Of a stretch of DNA of 64,000 bases, positions 11,401-24,100 are shown in pieces. The notes under the pieces were generated by a model, which was given only the letters and a program-made list of their open reading frames with translations, did no database searches and was not told the DNA's origin. The translations under genes were made by a program, and so were the position numbers. Numbering within the stretch: position 1 is the first letter of the stretch; each line of letters starts with the position of its first letter. Location of the stretch: the NCBI GenBank assembly GCA_023079485.1, contig CM041084.1:62963709-63027708 (forward strand), in the 5' to 3' direction. The DNA is from Archilochus colubris (lineage: Eukaryota > Chordata > Aves > Apodiformes > Trochilidae).

Positions 11401-14400
11401 AAACTACACAAAGAAAAAAAGACATGACCTGAAATTATTTTATCATCATAAATGCTGCACTGCTCTTTATTCTCCGGTACAGTTAGTCTCACACATTGCC
11501 ACAATCATTTGCTAGCTTAAACAGAGCTCCCTGCAAATAATGTATTTGTATTAAGGGACAATGTCAGCTAGAATTTCAGGGAAATGCTAAGAAAAAGTTA
11601 ACAGTGCCACCAGTCAGATCTACTTTGTCATGCCCTTGCAGTTTTTACAGATTTATAGCTGCAATGTCACAATTTAAAAAAATAAAACAAAACAAACCTA
11701 AAAAAACCCCAGAACTAGCCTGACTGTTCCTCTGCAAGAGGTGGGAAAATCATCCACAGGCAACAAGGGAAGGTAACTGGCATGCAAAAAGGATTTTTCC
11801 CAGGCAGATCTACATGGCTACACCTGGGAGTGTCATTCCAGCAGCCACGGTGGAGGCACAACTGCAGCCAGCTGGGTGCTTACATGAAGAGTTGTAACCT
11901 TAGAAGGTGGTTCTGAAAATGAGATCATTTACACTAAGAGGATTTTCAAGCTAAGTCAACGGATAGATTTGGTCTGATTTAAGACCAGAAAAGACTATTA
12001 ATCATACATTGGAACATTATGGCAGCACAGACCATTCGTCTTGGGAGGCACTTTGTATTAAGAACAACGGAGCTCACATAGATGTCCAGGAGCACTGCTC
12101 CACAAAGACAGGCTCCTTGAATATTCAAGCCATATACTGTACCTATTTTCACAGGCCACCAAAAAGCCCTGGCCACTACCATCTTCTCAAACAAAAGGAC
12201 AGATACCTCAAAACCTTCCAGAGATAGTTATCCATCCACTGCAGGTTCTGCAAGTGTCCCAAAGGCAAGAAAATGTCTGTCTTGCACATACACTGCCTGA
12301 GTAAGATGGCAGCGTCTTTAATGTCTCTGCTGAGAAAACCACCTTTAGATACAATAGAATTTGAGGCTGCTGTGACCAGAAGACAGAAACTACTACCACA
12401 AACACATATGTTTGGCAAAGATGAAACAGGCCAAGAAGAGCACAGAAAAAAGGGAAATTAAAGAGTTGAGAATCAGATGCAAAGGCTGTCTGCTTAGACA
12501 CAGAGAATACATACAGGTGTGTCTTGTTATAAAAGAAAAATAGCAGTCATCATCATCAAATAGTCTGAAGGCACCTGAGAAAGCATAGTACCCAAACTCT
12601 CAGATGGAGTATTTTAGTCTGCTGGACAACTTTTAATATTTTCAAAAGGACACATAAAGGTCTCAGATACCAAAGCCACAAAAAACAGTGAGCTGGTAAA
12701 CACCTGAGACTGACTGCTAGCATTCTCTGAATCTCTACCACAGACCTGTTACCATGAACAAGAGTTCTGGGGGACTCAACTGCCAGACACCTGGTCATGC
12801 AGTTATCCCTACTAAGGTACTAAGGAAACAGGCCAATCAAAAGAAGATAAAAACACTTCCAAAGTTTGTGATGAGACTGGTGAGCAAGAGCCTTCGTTCC
12901 TAATGCCACAAAACTCGAATTTTTTTAAATAGGCTGCTGTAAACCCAGTATCTGCTCCAGTTTACACTAAGCTTTCTTTCATTGGCTATGTCCCCCCTTA
13001 AATAACTATTTGAACTTCATCAGTGACTATGGCAAACCCACAGATACACATTATATCTGGAGCTCCAACCATTTACTTTATTGTCTCCCATTATACAAGG
13101 CAATTCTGATTAAGTAGTTGAATGTGAAGCAGCCCAGTAGATAGTGAAGGAAAGGCCTGATCCGAAACTAAGGGGCAAACTTAGTGGAATCATATGAAAT
13201 AACTAAAGGAAGCTTCTGTGATCCTAGCAGATGTGACCTTTACTATATATATGTATACTATACTGTATTACATACAAAAGGGATAGGAGGAAATAACCTT
13301 GAAAATATTTATTCTCAGCTCCAAATCTAGAAATCAGAGATCACATTAATAAAACTCATCAAAGAAATCTCCACATCATTTCTGATCACTACTCTACCCT
13401 GTCTAGGGTCTCTTCTTTCATTGTGGCCAATCTCTGAGAAAGACATCGGAAAAACAAACAAACAAACAAAAAAACCACCACCACACCCACAATCAAACCC
13501 AATAATTATAAGCCAAAAAATGAAGTGGGGAAAAAATATTTCCTGTCCCTGCAGGTAAAGCTGAAGTCCAGAAGCACTAGATTTGAGAATAATTAGAAAT
13601 CAACAAGTTAAACAGCCTAACAAGGTCTTTTTAAGGTATTGAAAAAATTTAGCTTTAATCACAGTAATTTTTCAGAAATATATGATATTGTTGGTGATTT
13701 AAAATGACTTTGTATTCATTTTTTAATGGAGAGTATATTTATTCATCTAATACACTATCCTTTCAAGAAAACTACCATACTTGACTACAAATACTTAATG
13801 AGGCACTAATTAATACTCCTATTCCTCCCCATTTAAAACTCCTTTGAGAAATAAGGTCAGAAACCTGGTTTAACACGCAAGACATTACTTGGAGGCGGAA
13901 GGGGAAGGGACCCAACAGGCACCTGTCACCCTTCTCCACAAAAGACTTTCTCCTTGAAAACTGATGCCCAACAGGACAGTGATCCCTCTGGCTGAGCCAG
14001 CAGCTGATGCAGAGCCCTGCACAGCAGCCAGGAGGACACACTCACCCGGCAGCACGCAATTCATCTCTGCAGCTTCTGAGGGGGGAAGCAATTCTCCCAC
14101 TTTTTTGTTTAACAGGATGAGATTCTTCTTTCTCACTCTCATCAGCCTGTGACAGGCACCTTGCCCAGGAACACAGCTAAAGGGTTCACCCTACTACAGA
14201 ATGCTTGAGAAGCTGCTGACTCTCTCGTCTTGCTTCTGCCGAGCTCTGCAACACCACGAGGGGCAGCTCCACCTTCCTCCTCAGCGCAAGGGCCCTGCTG
14301 GAGCTGTCCCACCACCTTGCCAGGGGCAGGGCAGGGAATTCAGGTTATGAACACCTCTCAGAGCAGGAGCAGACATTTTGGATCCAAAGAACTGCTGCAG

Positions 14401-16340
14401 GTTTAAAGAGCAAAACCAAAGACTGAGAGCGAGCGTTTCGGAAGGTCTCGGGAAATTTGCAGGCGCTCACCCCAAGATCTTCACTTCTGGGCTTGCTCCC
14501 CATTGTGTATACTAATTGCAATTATCAAAGAGAAGCTCCACAACGGGATGAGCGGAGGAGAGGAAGGCTTCCTTTTGACACAGCTTCTTCAGAGTTCAAA
14601 GGACACATATGGCCTGCAAACACAGCGCAGGGGAGAACGTAAAATTGAGGAATGGGAGGAAAAGGAGAACTTAACAGGGAGAAGCAGTGTTGTTCTGGAT
14701 CTGCTTGACTGGTATTTTAAATTAAGGAATGGGAGGTGTGGGGGGACCTAACAAAAACCTCACCCTTATTTTAACTCCACATCTTAACAGAGGGAGGGAC
14801 TGTAGGAGGGGTCCGATCTGAAGGAAGACCTCTGGGGAGCAGGACCTGAGAACTTCTGCCTCAGCCCTGCCACTGCCTCACCTCAGCCAGGCAGCAGGAC
14901 CGGGAGGACCCTGTCCAGAGAGCAGCCAGAGATCCAACAGCTTCAGGAAGTGTAGCACCAACGTCTTCAGAGAGACGGGAGGGGTTTATTTCAGAATAAA
15001 CACACACAGAGTAAAAAACTCCAGGGAGGGACAGCGTGTCTGCCCACAGAGTACAAGCAAGAATAGGAAGGTGTCTGAATAACACAGGTTCTGATTTGCC
15101 TTGCAGTGCCCATGTAGCCACACAAAGGGAGCCACATGAAAGTCAGACACCCCCAAGAAGGTGCCTGTCCTCATGCTGAATCTTGACACCCACTTGTGGT
15201 CCTGTCTTCACACAGCTACCAAAGGCTGCTCTTCCCACTGCAAGGCATGTCGAGTTGCAGTAAATAAATAAAAAACAACAAAAAACAAACAATCCACAAT
15301 AATCCCCAGCCATAATTTCTACACCATTATTACACAACAACTGCCCATAATGAGAGAATGAATTTATAACCACACACAAGCTATATTTACCAGTGGACTG
15401 GTTACAAAGCAAAATAGAAGGAAACCACAATATGTCTACATATTAGCTCCTCTGTGGTGGTGCAGAGCAGGGCTGCCCATGTAGATGGGTGGATCAGGCA
15501 GGTGAAACCCTGGCAACACCAGCCAAAAAGGAGTGCAGTCCCCTGAGGTTGGAAGCTAGACCCAACGAGGCACAAAGGTGTCAAAATGTGTTGAAGGGAA
15601 GCCACACAGAGGTGGGGCTAGAAAGACCTGATTGACTCCAGGGATAAATAGTTGGTCACCCAAACAAAACCAGTGGAGTCTCATCTCCAACTTTCCTAGC
15701 TTCCATAAATTTTGATCCCCTGAGGGAATCAAAAAGAAACCCACACAAACCCACAGAGAAAACAAACAAAACACCTTCCCACCCCACAACTAGAAGCAGA
15801 GCACCTCAGGACAGGCAGGACCCAGCAGGTGAGCTGTTGCTGTCCCTTGAAATTAACAGTCAACCCCAGAGAGCACTTTGCTCTCTTCTCCTATCAACTT
15901 TAACAACTCACCCTTCCAAAATGTGTGTGATTCAACCCAAACTGGGACAGTGTCAAGAGGGGTCCTAACAACATCAGCAGTTGAGCCTCTGCTAACAACT
16001 TCTTATCACTTGGGAGAGTTGATCTGAGTCTACCAGCCACCACACATTGCTGAGCTTAAGGGGTCTCCACACCTTCAAGCACCACATTTCAGGTACATTT
16101 AGCCACAAACTGCCCTGGAGCTTTGGAAGTTACTGTAAGTGCAGCTGGGCTGACAGACTCAAGGACAGGTACAGCACACTCCTGAGTGCTCCAATTCCTC
16201 AGCCTAATACCAGACAAGCAGGCAGCATCCCTTGCCCCAGTTGCTCATCCCTACTTCCCCCCTGCACCACTAATTCTTAGGCCAGGGTGAGAGCAATGGT
16301 GAGATAGATCCGGGAACAGATCCTGCTGAAAACGTACCTG
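8489..16340. other. Gene-free stretch with simple repeats
   Basis: I see no gene. Simple sequence includes T18 at 9,741-9,758, a purine-rich tract near 10,110-10,165, an AT-rich TATATA patch at 13,243-13,260, a CAAA array at 13,450-13,472 and an A/C-rich patch near 15,262-15,292. A weak match to an old repeat with a CATTGAAATCA word and a GATCTGGGCC word lies near 10,795-10,860. Open frames between 13.8 and 15.8 kb reach about 95 aa on several strands at once and look like chance frames in moderately GC-richer DNA. Confidence 0.6.
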
Positions 16341-16389
16341 TTTTTTTTTCTTCTCTCTCTCTTTTTTTTTTTTTTTTTTTTTTTTACAG
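16341..16389 (+). repeat. Long pyrimidine tract ending in ACAG
   Basis: A 45-base pyrimidine tract includes a CT-rich middle and then 24 consecutive T at 16,362-16,385, followed directly by ACAG and a G. The form resembles a strong splice acceptor. The following sequence holds only a short frame with no recognised domain and no obvious donor. The safer reading is a microsatellite that happens to resemble an acceptor. Confidence 0.6.
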
Positions 16390-19300
16390 GATTATTTTTG
16401 ACTTGGATCCTTTCCCAGACCTGGCTCAGAGCACAACTATACAATGCTTATGTCAGCACAAGGAAGCCATCTAATGAGCACCCAAAGGGAGGGCAGAACT
16501 GCTGCTGTCACCATCCTGCCCACCTTAATGATCTTGTAAAACAAGGGCCTATGGACAGTAGGTTAAAAAGTCACAGAGCTTCAGTTAACCTGCAAAACAA
16601 CACATGCACAGGTTACCAACCTGCTGCCACATCAGGCTGATGAAACAAAACAAAAGCATGGGAACCTCCCTGGAGGAAAAGAAACCCATGCTCAGCTGAA
16701 CCACAAACCTGATGCAGAAGAAGTCCAGACAGACAGGGAAAACATTGCTCCTTACTAGGTCCTAAGCAGGATATGCAATAAAAAACTCACCTTGTAAAAC
16801 TACGGTATCTCAAAACAACCTGTTCTCTAATCTGTTTGGCTGGGCATGCTCTCCCTGCCCTGGAAAGACACCAAACAGCACAGCCCCAACTCAAGGTGGA
16901 AGCATAAAAGCCAGAGAGGGAAAAGACAATGGAGAAAACAACCCTCCTTGCCCTTGGACTATGGGTGTAAATGTACTGCAAAGTGTATCCCTAAACACAC
17001 TTTAGGATGGAGACCAAAATCCATCACTACTAGTTCTGGTGGTTACACTGAACAGGGCCCTATTTGTTCTCTGGTGGCAATCAGTGAACCTGTCATGAAA
17101 AGAAAAGATGTGCTGGGCTTGCTATTGATTCTTGTAATTTCTGTCTGAGTACTATCATAGAATTTTGAAACGTAGCCCAAAAGGGCACTGTTATTCTGGA
17201 ATTGAGTTGCTCTTGGAAGATGAGTCAAAAGCGGTTTCATGTACTTAGATCTCTTCTTGAGGTTGCTGACAATTTTTCCTGGCTTTACAGATACATTTTT
17301 CTGATCTTCAATGTATTTTCTTTGCCCTATTGCTGAGAGAAATAGCCATACAAATGAAGAGAAATCTGACTATCCCAGGAAATTATATAACTGACTATGT
17401 ACACAGATGGCTGTCAAATATGCACAAAATAAACTAACTGAAATAATATAGTTTTTGCCCTCTTCTAATAACCTTCATTTATACTCATTGTAGGTGTTAC
17501 ATGTAATAGCTGTAAGTGGAACAATTTCACACAGCACTTCGCATATTCAGGCAGCTATTCTACAGCCCCCTTGTGCAGCAGACAATTTCTATAGCCCACT
17601 TTGTATTACGGCAACAGAGCAAGACACCTCAAATTAAGCCTGGAGCAGTAACTGTTCCCTGGAAGCAGGGCTAAAACCATTAGTATTACACTAATGAGTG
17701 GCCATGTTCACAGCCAGACCAACTCTTTCTTCCCAGTGAAGTCTGGACATCACTGGCAGCTGGAAGGCAGAAGCATGTGCTTCTGATGGCACAACTCTTA
17801 CCTCCCACCAGAGGCAACCAACAACACAAGCAGTGCATGGAGCCAACCCCTGTCCCAGAAAAGCCATCATTTTGGGGTGGCACTAGTGCAGGAGAGATGC
17901 TAGACACTACAAGGGATGAGCTTCTGTTTGCAAAGCCTTGGAAAAATGCTATGTAAGAAGTAAGTGTGTATTGCTGTTAGCACAAGTCTAGTGGAGCTAA
18001 GCAGAGGCTTTGATTGACAGCACAGCTCCCCTCCCACTGCTCATCAATGGGAAAGAAAAAACACTCAGCTGGAAAAAAAAAAACAAAAACAACAAAAACT
18101 AAAAAACCCAAACCACGTTCAACTCACACAATATCCAAACCAAACAATTAAAAGCAAAAAATGCATGCATCTCAAGCACTCGCTGTATTTTATGGGGTTT
18201 TTGTCATCGGTTACAATTCCCAAGATGTCAATAATGTGTGCAATGACAAATTAAGAGTACACAACAAGACCCCCAAGGAGGAGAAAGTCAGTGCATACCA
18301 TGAGACACGTCATGAACACTCAGAAGATAAGAGAACCCAATGGGATCAAGTATCACTCAGCACAAGTCATCATATAATTGCATCCAAAACTGGGCCTGAA
18401 AATACATATGAAAACACGTATTTCAAGCATGGCTAAAACAATATTACTGAACAAAACATATATACAAATTCAAGTTTTACAACAAATTGTCTGTTATATC
18501 TGGAAAACAGAGAAACACAGCTGTAGAAAAGGATAACACCACCACTGACCTAACAATTTTTAATTGTTCATATTCAACATAAATTCAATCATATTCATAA
18601 GCCAGGTATATCTGTAGGTAGGAAAAAATGAGGTAACAGGTTAATGAATTAAATGTAAATTATAAGGAAAAATCAAAGACATAAACAAGAATAAATTTGG
18701 GTTAAGCAATACAAAAATAGTTTGTTTACACATGCCTGTGAACTTTAATGCAATTCCTACTTCATGTCTCTTGGATTACACCTGTCTGTGTTTCTTAAGA
18801 CCTCAGTTTCAGAAGTTTATTCTTTTTTTTTTCATGCATGGTTTCAGAAGGACTGCTGTCTGTGTCACGGTGAAGTCCTTCCCTCCAAGTCACACATTTA
18901 TATTCCCACCGACTCCAACCTGCTTACTGCTAACTACAAACACAATGGAAAATATGAGGTAGCTTGTTTCCTTTATTTTCCATTATTTTCCAGTGTTGTT
19001 TTAGGCTATTCATAATGAATATCAAATGAGTATTTTTTTAAATTACCAATTAGGACAAACAAAGGCTGTAATATTTTACAAATCTATTTGATGCAAAACA
19101 CTAGATATGTCTTCTAGGCCTCAATTCAGTCCTTTATTATAGAGTTCTGACTTCATTCCATTAGTACTCTCAACAGCTTCTAAAGGTTAAGCAGAACCTT
19201 GCTCTAAATTAATGGAAGAAATCAATAAATTCATCAATCAACAAAAAGGAACTGAAAAGATAAATGACAAAACACATTCTGTTCTATTACTGTGGCAATC

Positions 19301-21034
19301 GCAAATGGGGTTTTAATTATTAATACAAATATCTCTAATGCATTAGTAAATGTGATGTATAGCATATCTTTTTTTTTTTTTTTTTTTTTTGGGTCCTAGT
19401 TCAGGCATGTGAGTCCTTGGAGCAACACAAAGGAGGCACCCAAATACTTTCTGGTATTTGATTCTACATACTCAAATGCCACCCTGCTTTGGATCCAGAA
19501 TCCTGCAAGATTACTTACTCCCCAGCACTCTCTGCTGACAGCCACACAAGCTCACACAGCCTGTGACAGACCACATGTCACTAACATGGGGCAGGAGTAC
19601 CTCTCCATCACACCTACCATAGCCTACAAGCAAATTCACAGAGATGCAGCTTGAAAGGGCAAGCAGCCAAGATGTCCCACATCTTGCCATCCCACTGATA
19701 AAACAATGAGCTAGTGAGCATCTCTGGGAAGAGAAGCCAGAGTTTAAATTCTGGACCTGCCTTATATCAAGCCACTCCTCCTTTTTCATCAATATGTAAA
19801 ACTCTGTGCATCTTCTGTACACGGCTCCCCAGGCTATGCCACTCTTATTCTTGTTCAAGCTGTCAGCCCAGTAGCTACGTGCAGGTAGTAACTATGACTC
19901 TCATCCCAGGAGAATGCTGCAAAACCCGTAAGTGAAATTTTGGGTAGTGGTGAAGTTTTTCAAACAATGACATAGGTGCACAAAGCTCCAAAAATTCTAT
20001 TTTCATGTCAGTAGGGCTTGCAAAGGGTTAACAAAACACTATTGCTGATATTACTTATTAATCTCACCCCTCCCTTATTTAGTAATTTCCTCCTTAAGTC
20101 CTGGCATTGCTTCTCCATTTCCCTCACAATTTTGGGTTCTTTTCCTCCCGAGATTATCATCTGTTGGAAGTTCCTCCTCCCCTCCACTGCCCACATTCCA
20201 GTCTTTGTCCTGCTTCCCTACAACGCTCTGTATCTGGCCAGGCTCCACACTCACTCCAAATTTACTATTCTCCTGCTCTTTCAAGCTTGCAAAGCAAGTT
20301 TTCACTCAGCTGCCCTAGCCTGTTAGGACAAGGAGCAGTGTGTGGAAAATGGGAAGAAGAGCTCAGGAGCACCAGCCCCCAGAAGAGCCAGGCTTTGTCA
20401 CTAGAAACCCAAGGTGGGAATGCACACCGTGTGTGTTATTTAGTTCAAAGCAGAAATGTTTCTGTCTAGGACGTCTGTTTGTATCTCAAGTCACAAAGAA
20501 GCTATTAGTACCAATAATGTGTCATTACGGGGGCGTCAGCAGAGACTCTGCAGCTAAGGTTAATTTGAGATGCATAATTTAAAGCAGAACTAAAACCCCT
20601 CCATTTCACACTTTAATTACTGAATTCCAATCATTCTTCAAATTTGACATAGCAACTCTTAAGGAGACACTTGCACTTCTTTTGGTTTGGGGACTTTTTG
20701 GGGTTTTTTTGGTCAATTTTAAGTAAAATGCAGAAAAAAAATCCAGATCTTCCCTTTACAACCGCTTTACCTGTTTCCCTACTTTTCTTTTCAGCAGCTT
20801 CATACTTCACACATTTGTTCTGACATGTCAGAATATACCCAATACAGGCCACTTCTGCAATTTAAAAATAAAAATACTCAGAATTACAATTATCACTCAT
20901 CGTAAGTCCAGGGATATTGCCAAGAACAGCTTACAACACTGCTTATCTTAAACATACCTCATCGCTTAGGTAGTAGTACCCACACAATTCTCTGTCCTCA
21001 GTATTTCTACTCTAAACATCCTGTTAAAATACAT
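16390..21034. other. Gene-free stretch
   Basis: No gene is recognisable. Simple repeats include an A-rich tract at about 18,073-18,106 with interspersed C, and T22 at 19,369-19,390. Many short frames occur near 19.4-20.5 kb on both strands, the longest about 120 aa on + at 20.1-20.47 kb, with no domain or splice context that I can support. Confidence 0.6.
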
Positions 21035-21110
21035 GGAAGACATAATCCTTGTTTTTCACACAGAAAACTGAGGCAAAGACAGAAGGATGCTGTGGTTCAA
21101 CAAGTGCTTC
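21035..21110 (+). repeat. Possible MIR/L2-like tail
   Basis: The block ATAATCCTTGTTTTTCACA followed by AAAACTGAGGCAAAGACAG resembles the ATTATCCCCATTTTACAG plus GAAACTGAGGCACAGAG tail of MIR/L2 repeats. Only these two adjacent blocks are clear, so the call is tentative. Confidence 0.35.
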
Positions 21111-24100
21111 AAGCTGGTCCAAGTCTCCCAAATTCACTGATAATTTGTTTTGTCAGGCAACTTTGCTGAGCACAGCTGACAAAACACAGAAAATAATTAA
21201 GCAAAATCTCATCACAACATGATAAAGAGGCACGATAGAGAGATCTTCATGCTGCTGAAGCAGAGACACAACACTTCTCTATCAAATGCCTTCTGCCTTT
21301 TACTGTGGATTCTTCAACATAGCTCATGTATTGTTACCAGAAAGCACAGTAACATACAATGATTCTTGTCATCCGGCATAACTCTATTTTACTCTGAATT
21401 TTCAAAAAAAAACCCAAAACACAATTCAAGCACACTGCCCCCCATTCTAAAAATGGCAATGAATGGAATTGCACAAGGGGGGGGAGGAAGGGAAAAAAAA
21501 TTAATAAATCTTTGAGTCATTCGTTGTTATTCATCAGGATTTTGGAGCAGAGAATGGAATACCATCAAGATAAAACTGACAGCACTGTTTGCTAATCTCT
21601 AAGTCATGTCTATCTTTCATAAAGCCAAAAAAGCTGAGAAAATTTTTCTCTGCAAAATTCTAAGAATGACTCTTAAATGTTGCTAGTTTGTGGAGAAAAA
21701 CAAACAAACAAACAAACAAAAAACTAAAGAAAGATCAAATAGGCACTTGAAATTAAACATAGGTGAGCTTTTGAATACTGAGAGTATTGCTACCTGTAAC
21801 TCAGATTGCTGCCACAGGTGTCAAGAGACCTGGGACCTATCAGGAGCTCAGTAGAACCCTGCTGCTCTGTGATTTTTTTTTTTTTTTTTTGCCATATAGT
21901 AAATAAACTATCCTTAATGACAGACATGAACCAAGCTTTCTCACTAAGTACAGACCTGAATCTTTTTAGTCAATGGATTTTACTGTCCAGTTAATTCTGA
22001 TGTAGCAAAGCAGATTTATTTTGCTGTTTGACTCTGAAGGTTTTCAGAACAACACCATGTCAAGTCTAACAGTTGAAATGGCTTCAATCAAGTTCTGCGA
22101 ATAACACATCTATTCTGGCATGCCAACATACTATTTTTAATTGTAGCTTGTTGAATATATGATAGAAGAAGAACTACATTCATTTCCAGCACTGTTCCAA
22201 CAAAGGCAGTGAGATAATCATGCCTCTGTATCATACATAAAGCAGTATTTATGCCTAGTGGTTTAGGTAATCTAATGGAAAGGCAGAAAGCAGTGATTCA
22301 CTCCTTTTATCTGTTGCTGCAATATGGCTTTTGCCTATAGCAGGGCCCAAGCAGGCACACAGAGTGACTGGTTTCAAATGTTAATGAAACAGAGACCTAG
22401 CAAATGAAAAGTCAGTTGAAATGCCGAACAAACAAACAAAAAAATGGATTGCAGACGAGAAGTACTTTACAGAGCAGCATGCAAATGCAGGCCTCTGAGG
22501 TAATTTAAACCAAATGCAGATGGAAACTGAAGTTGTTTGGTGAGTCAGCACAGTAAAAGGACACTAAAATTACATGTGAGAAAAGTGCTATCCTTTTAGC
22601 ATACATACTGTATTTTATTCAAATTTACCAGAAACAAATTAATTGTCTCCTCTGAGACGTGTCTCCTTCGTCTCCTCTTGGACTCACCCTCTACCTTCCA
22701 GAAACAGATGGACTAGCTGTGAACTCTGATGTCTAGGACTTTAATTTCCCTTTCACGAAAATTTCATCTCCAAATCATGACAACAGTAATAAACAATTGC
22801 TGGCATGAACACTACTGACTATCTTCCAAGTTAGAATTACTTTCCTCTGGAAATGAAATTAAAAAAAAATAGTTAAAACAAAAACCGCAGAGAATCATTA
22901 CAGGCTCTGACAATGATAAGTGCCTCACAGATTCTGCCATCCCAGAGGTTTCAGCCACCTACAGTTTGGTGCAGACCAAGACCTGAGTACTAAATACACT
23001 TACTATCAGTTAAAGAAAGGCTTAGTCTCTTATCTGCCTCAAACTTTTCAGAAACCATAGCTGATTTTAAACTTACAAAGCAATTTTCTTCTTCATTTTT
23101 ATCTCATTCTTGCCTCATACTTTCACAAGAACGTAATTCTGTGAAAGCCACAACAATTGCTTCCTCAACAGAGACTGCCACTCTCTGAAGTGCTGAGATA
23201 GATTTGCATGGACAGACGTGGGTAGAAATGAATAATCTAAATATATCCACAATAGATAATGAGCAGAGTCTAGAGGAAAAAAAAAAAAAAGCAACCATGT
23301 ACTGCAAATGCAACCCAAATTGGAACGAATGCCTACAGTAGCAACAGCACAGTAAGAGCAAAATGTTATTGTACATGACTGGCATGCAGCCCATAATTAC
23401 AAAAAATACTGCAGTATTCCACAGTTTCAGCGTAAAATATTATTATTCCAAACAAAGCAGCTGCAGTATCCTGCCCACATCAACCATGCCACACAGAGCC
23501 AGGAGAGGAGAGGGTGGCTGGCAACCGAAGAAGTCCCTGCTGCAGAGGGAGGGTCTGTGAGCCCTCTGGATGGCTTCTTCTCACACCCACAGCTCTCCCC
23601 AGTCAGGGCATGAAGGACTCAGCAGCAAAGGGCTTCCTCATGGGCTCCATCTGCCCACACCTCTAGCAGAGGAGAAGTGCATTTTCATTCAGGGTTCTGC
23701 TGCGCTGCGCTTTCAGCCAAGCTTGCATTTTCATAGTGTCTCAGATTAAATAAAACCTTTCACATTCCAGCTTCTGTGTGCTAACCCCCTTGTTATCCAT
23801 ACCCCCTCCAGCACCCTGCCAATATTTTTTAACAGTCAACTAGCAAGAGGCTCCCAAGCATCCACTGGCACACGCTGCTGTTACAGTGGCTATCATTCAC
23901 CTCCCCAGAGAGTTGCTCTGCTACGTATCAGCAAAACAGGAGACGAGGTACACACAAGTTTATCAGCAATGATCTTCTCAACTGCTGTGTCCAAGGACTG
24001 CCAGCACGAGAGCACAGACCCACCAGGGCAAACAAAATCCATGGAAAGCTGTAATTAAGTCTGCCTGCTTGCTGATCACAGACAGCACCCAAATCAGTAG

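Noticed and set aside
19369..19858. T22 followed by open frames, considered as an inverted processed pseudogene.
   Set aside because: No inverted AATAAA near the T-run, no flanking duplication noticed and no recognisable parent protein.
21701..21720. CAAA array considered as a CRISPR-like or regulatory repeat.
   Set aside because: It is a simple tetranucleotide microsatellite. Similar short arrays recur at 13,450, 22,428 and 26,111.
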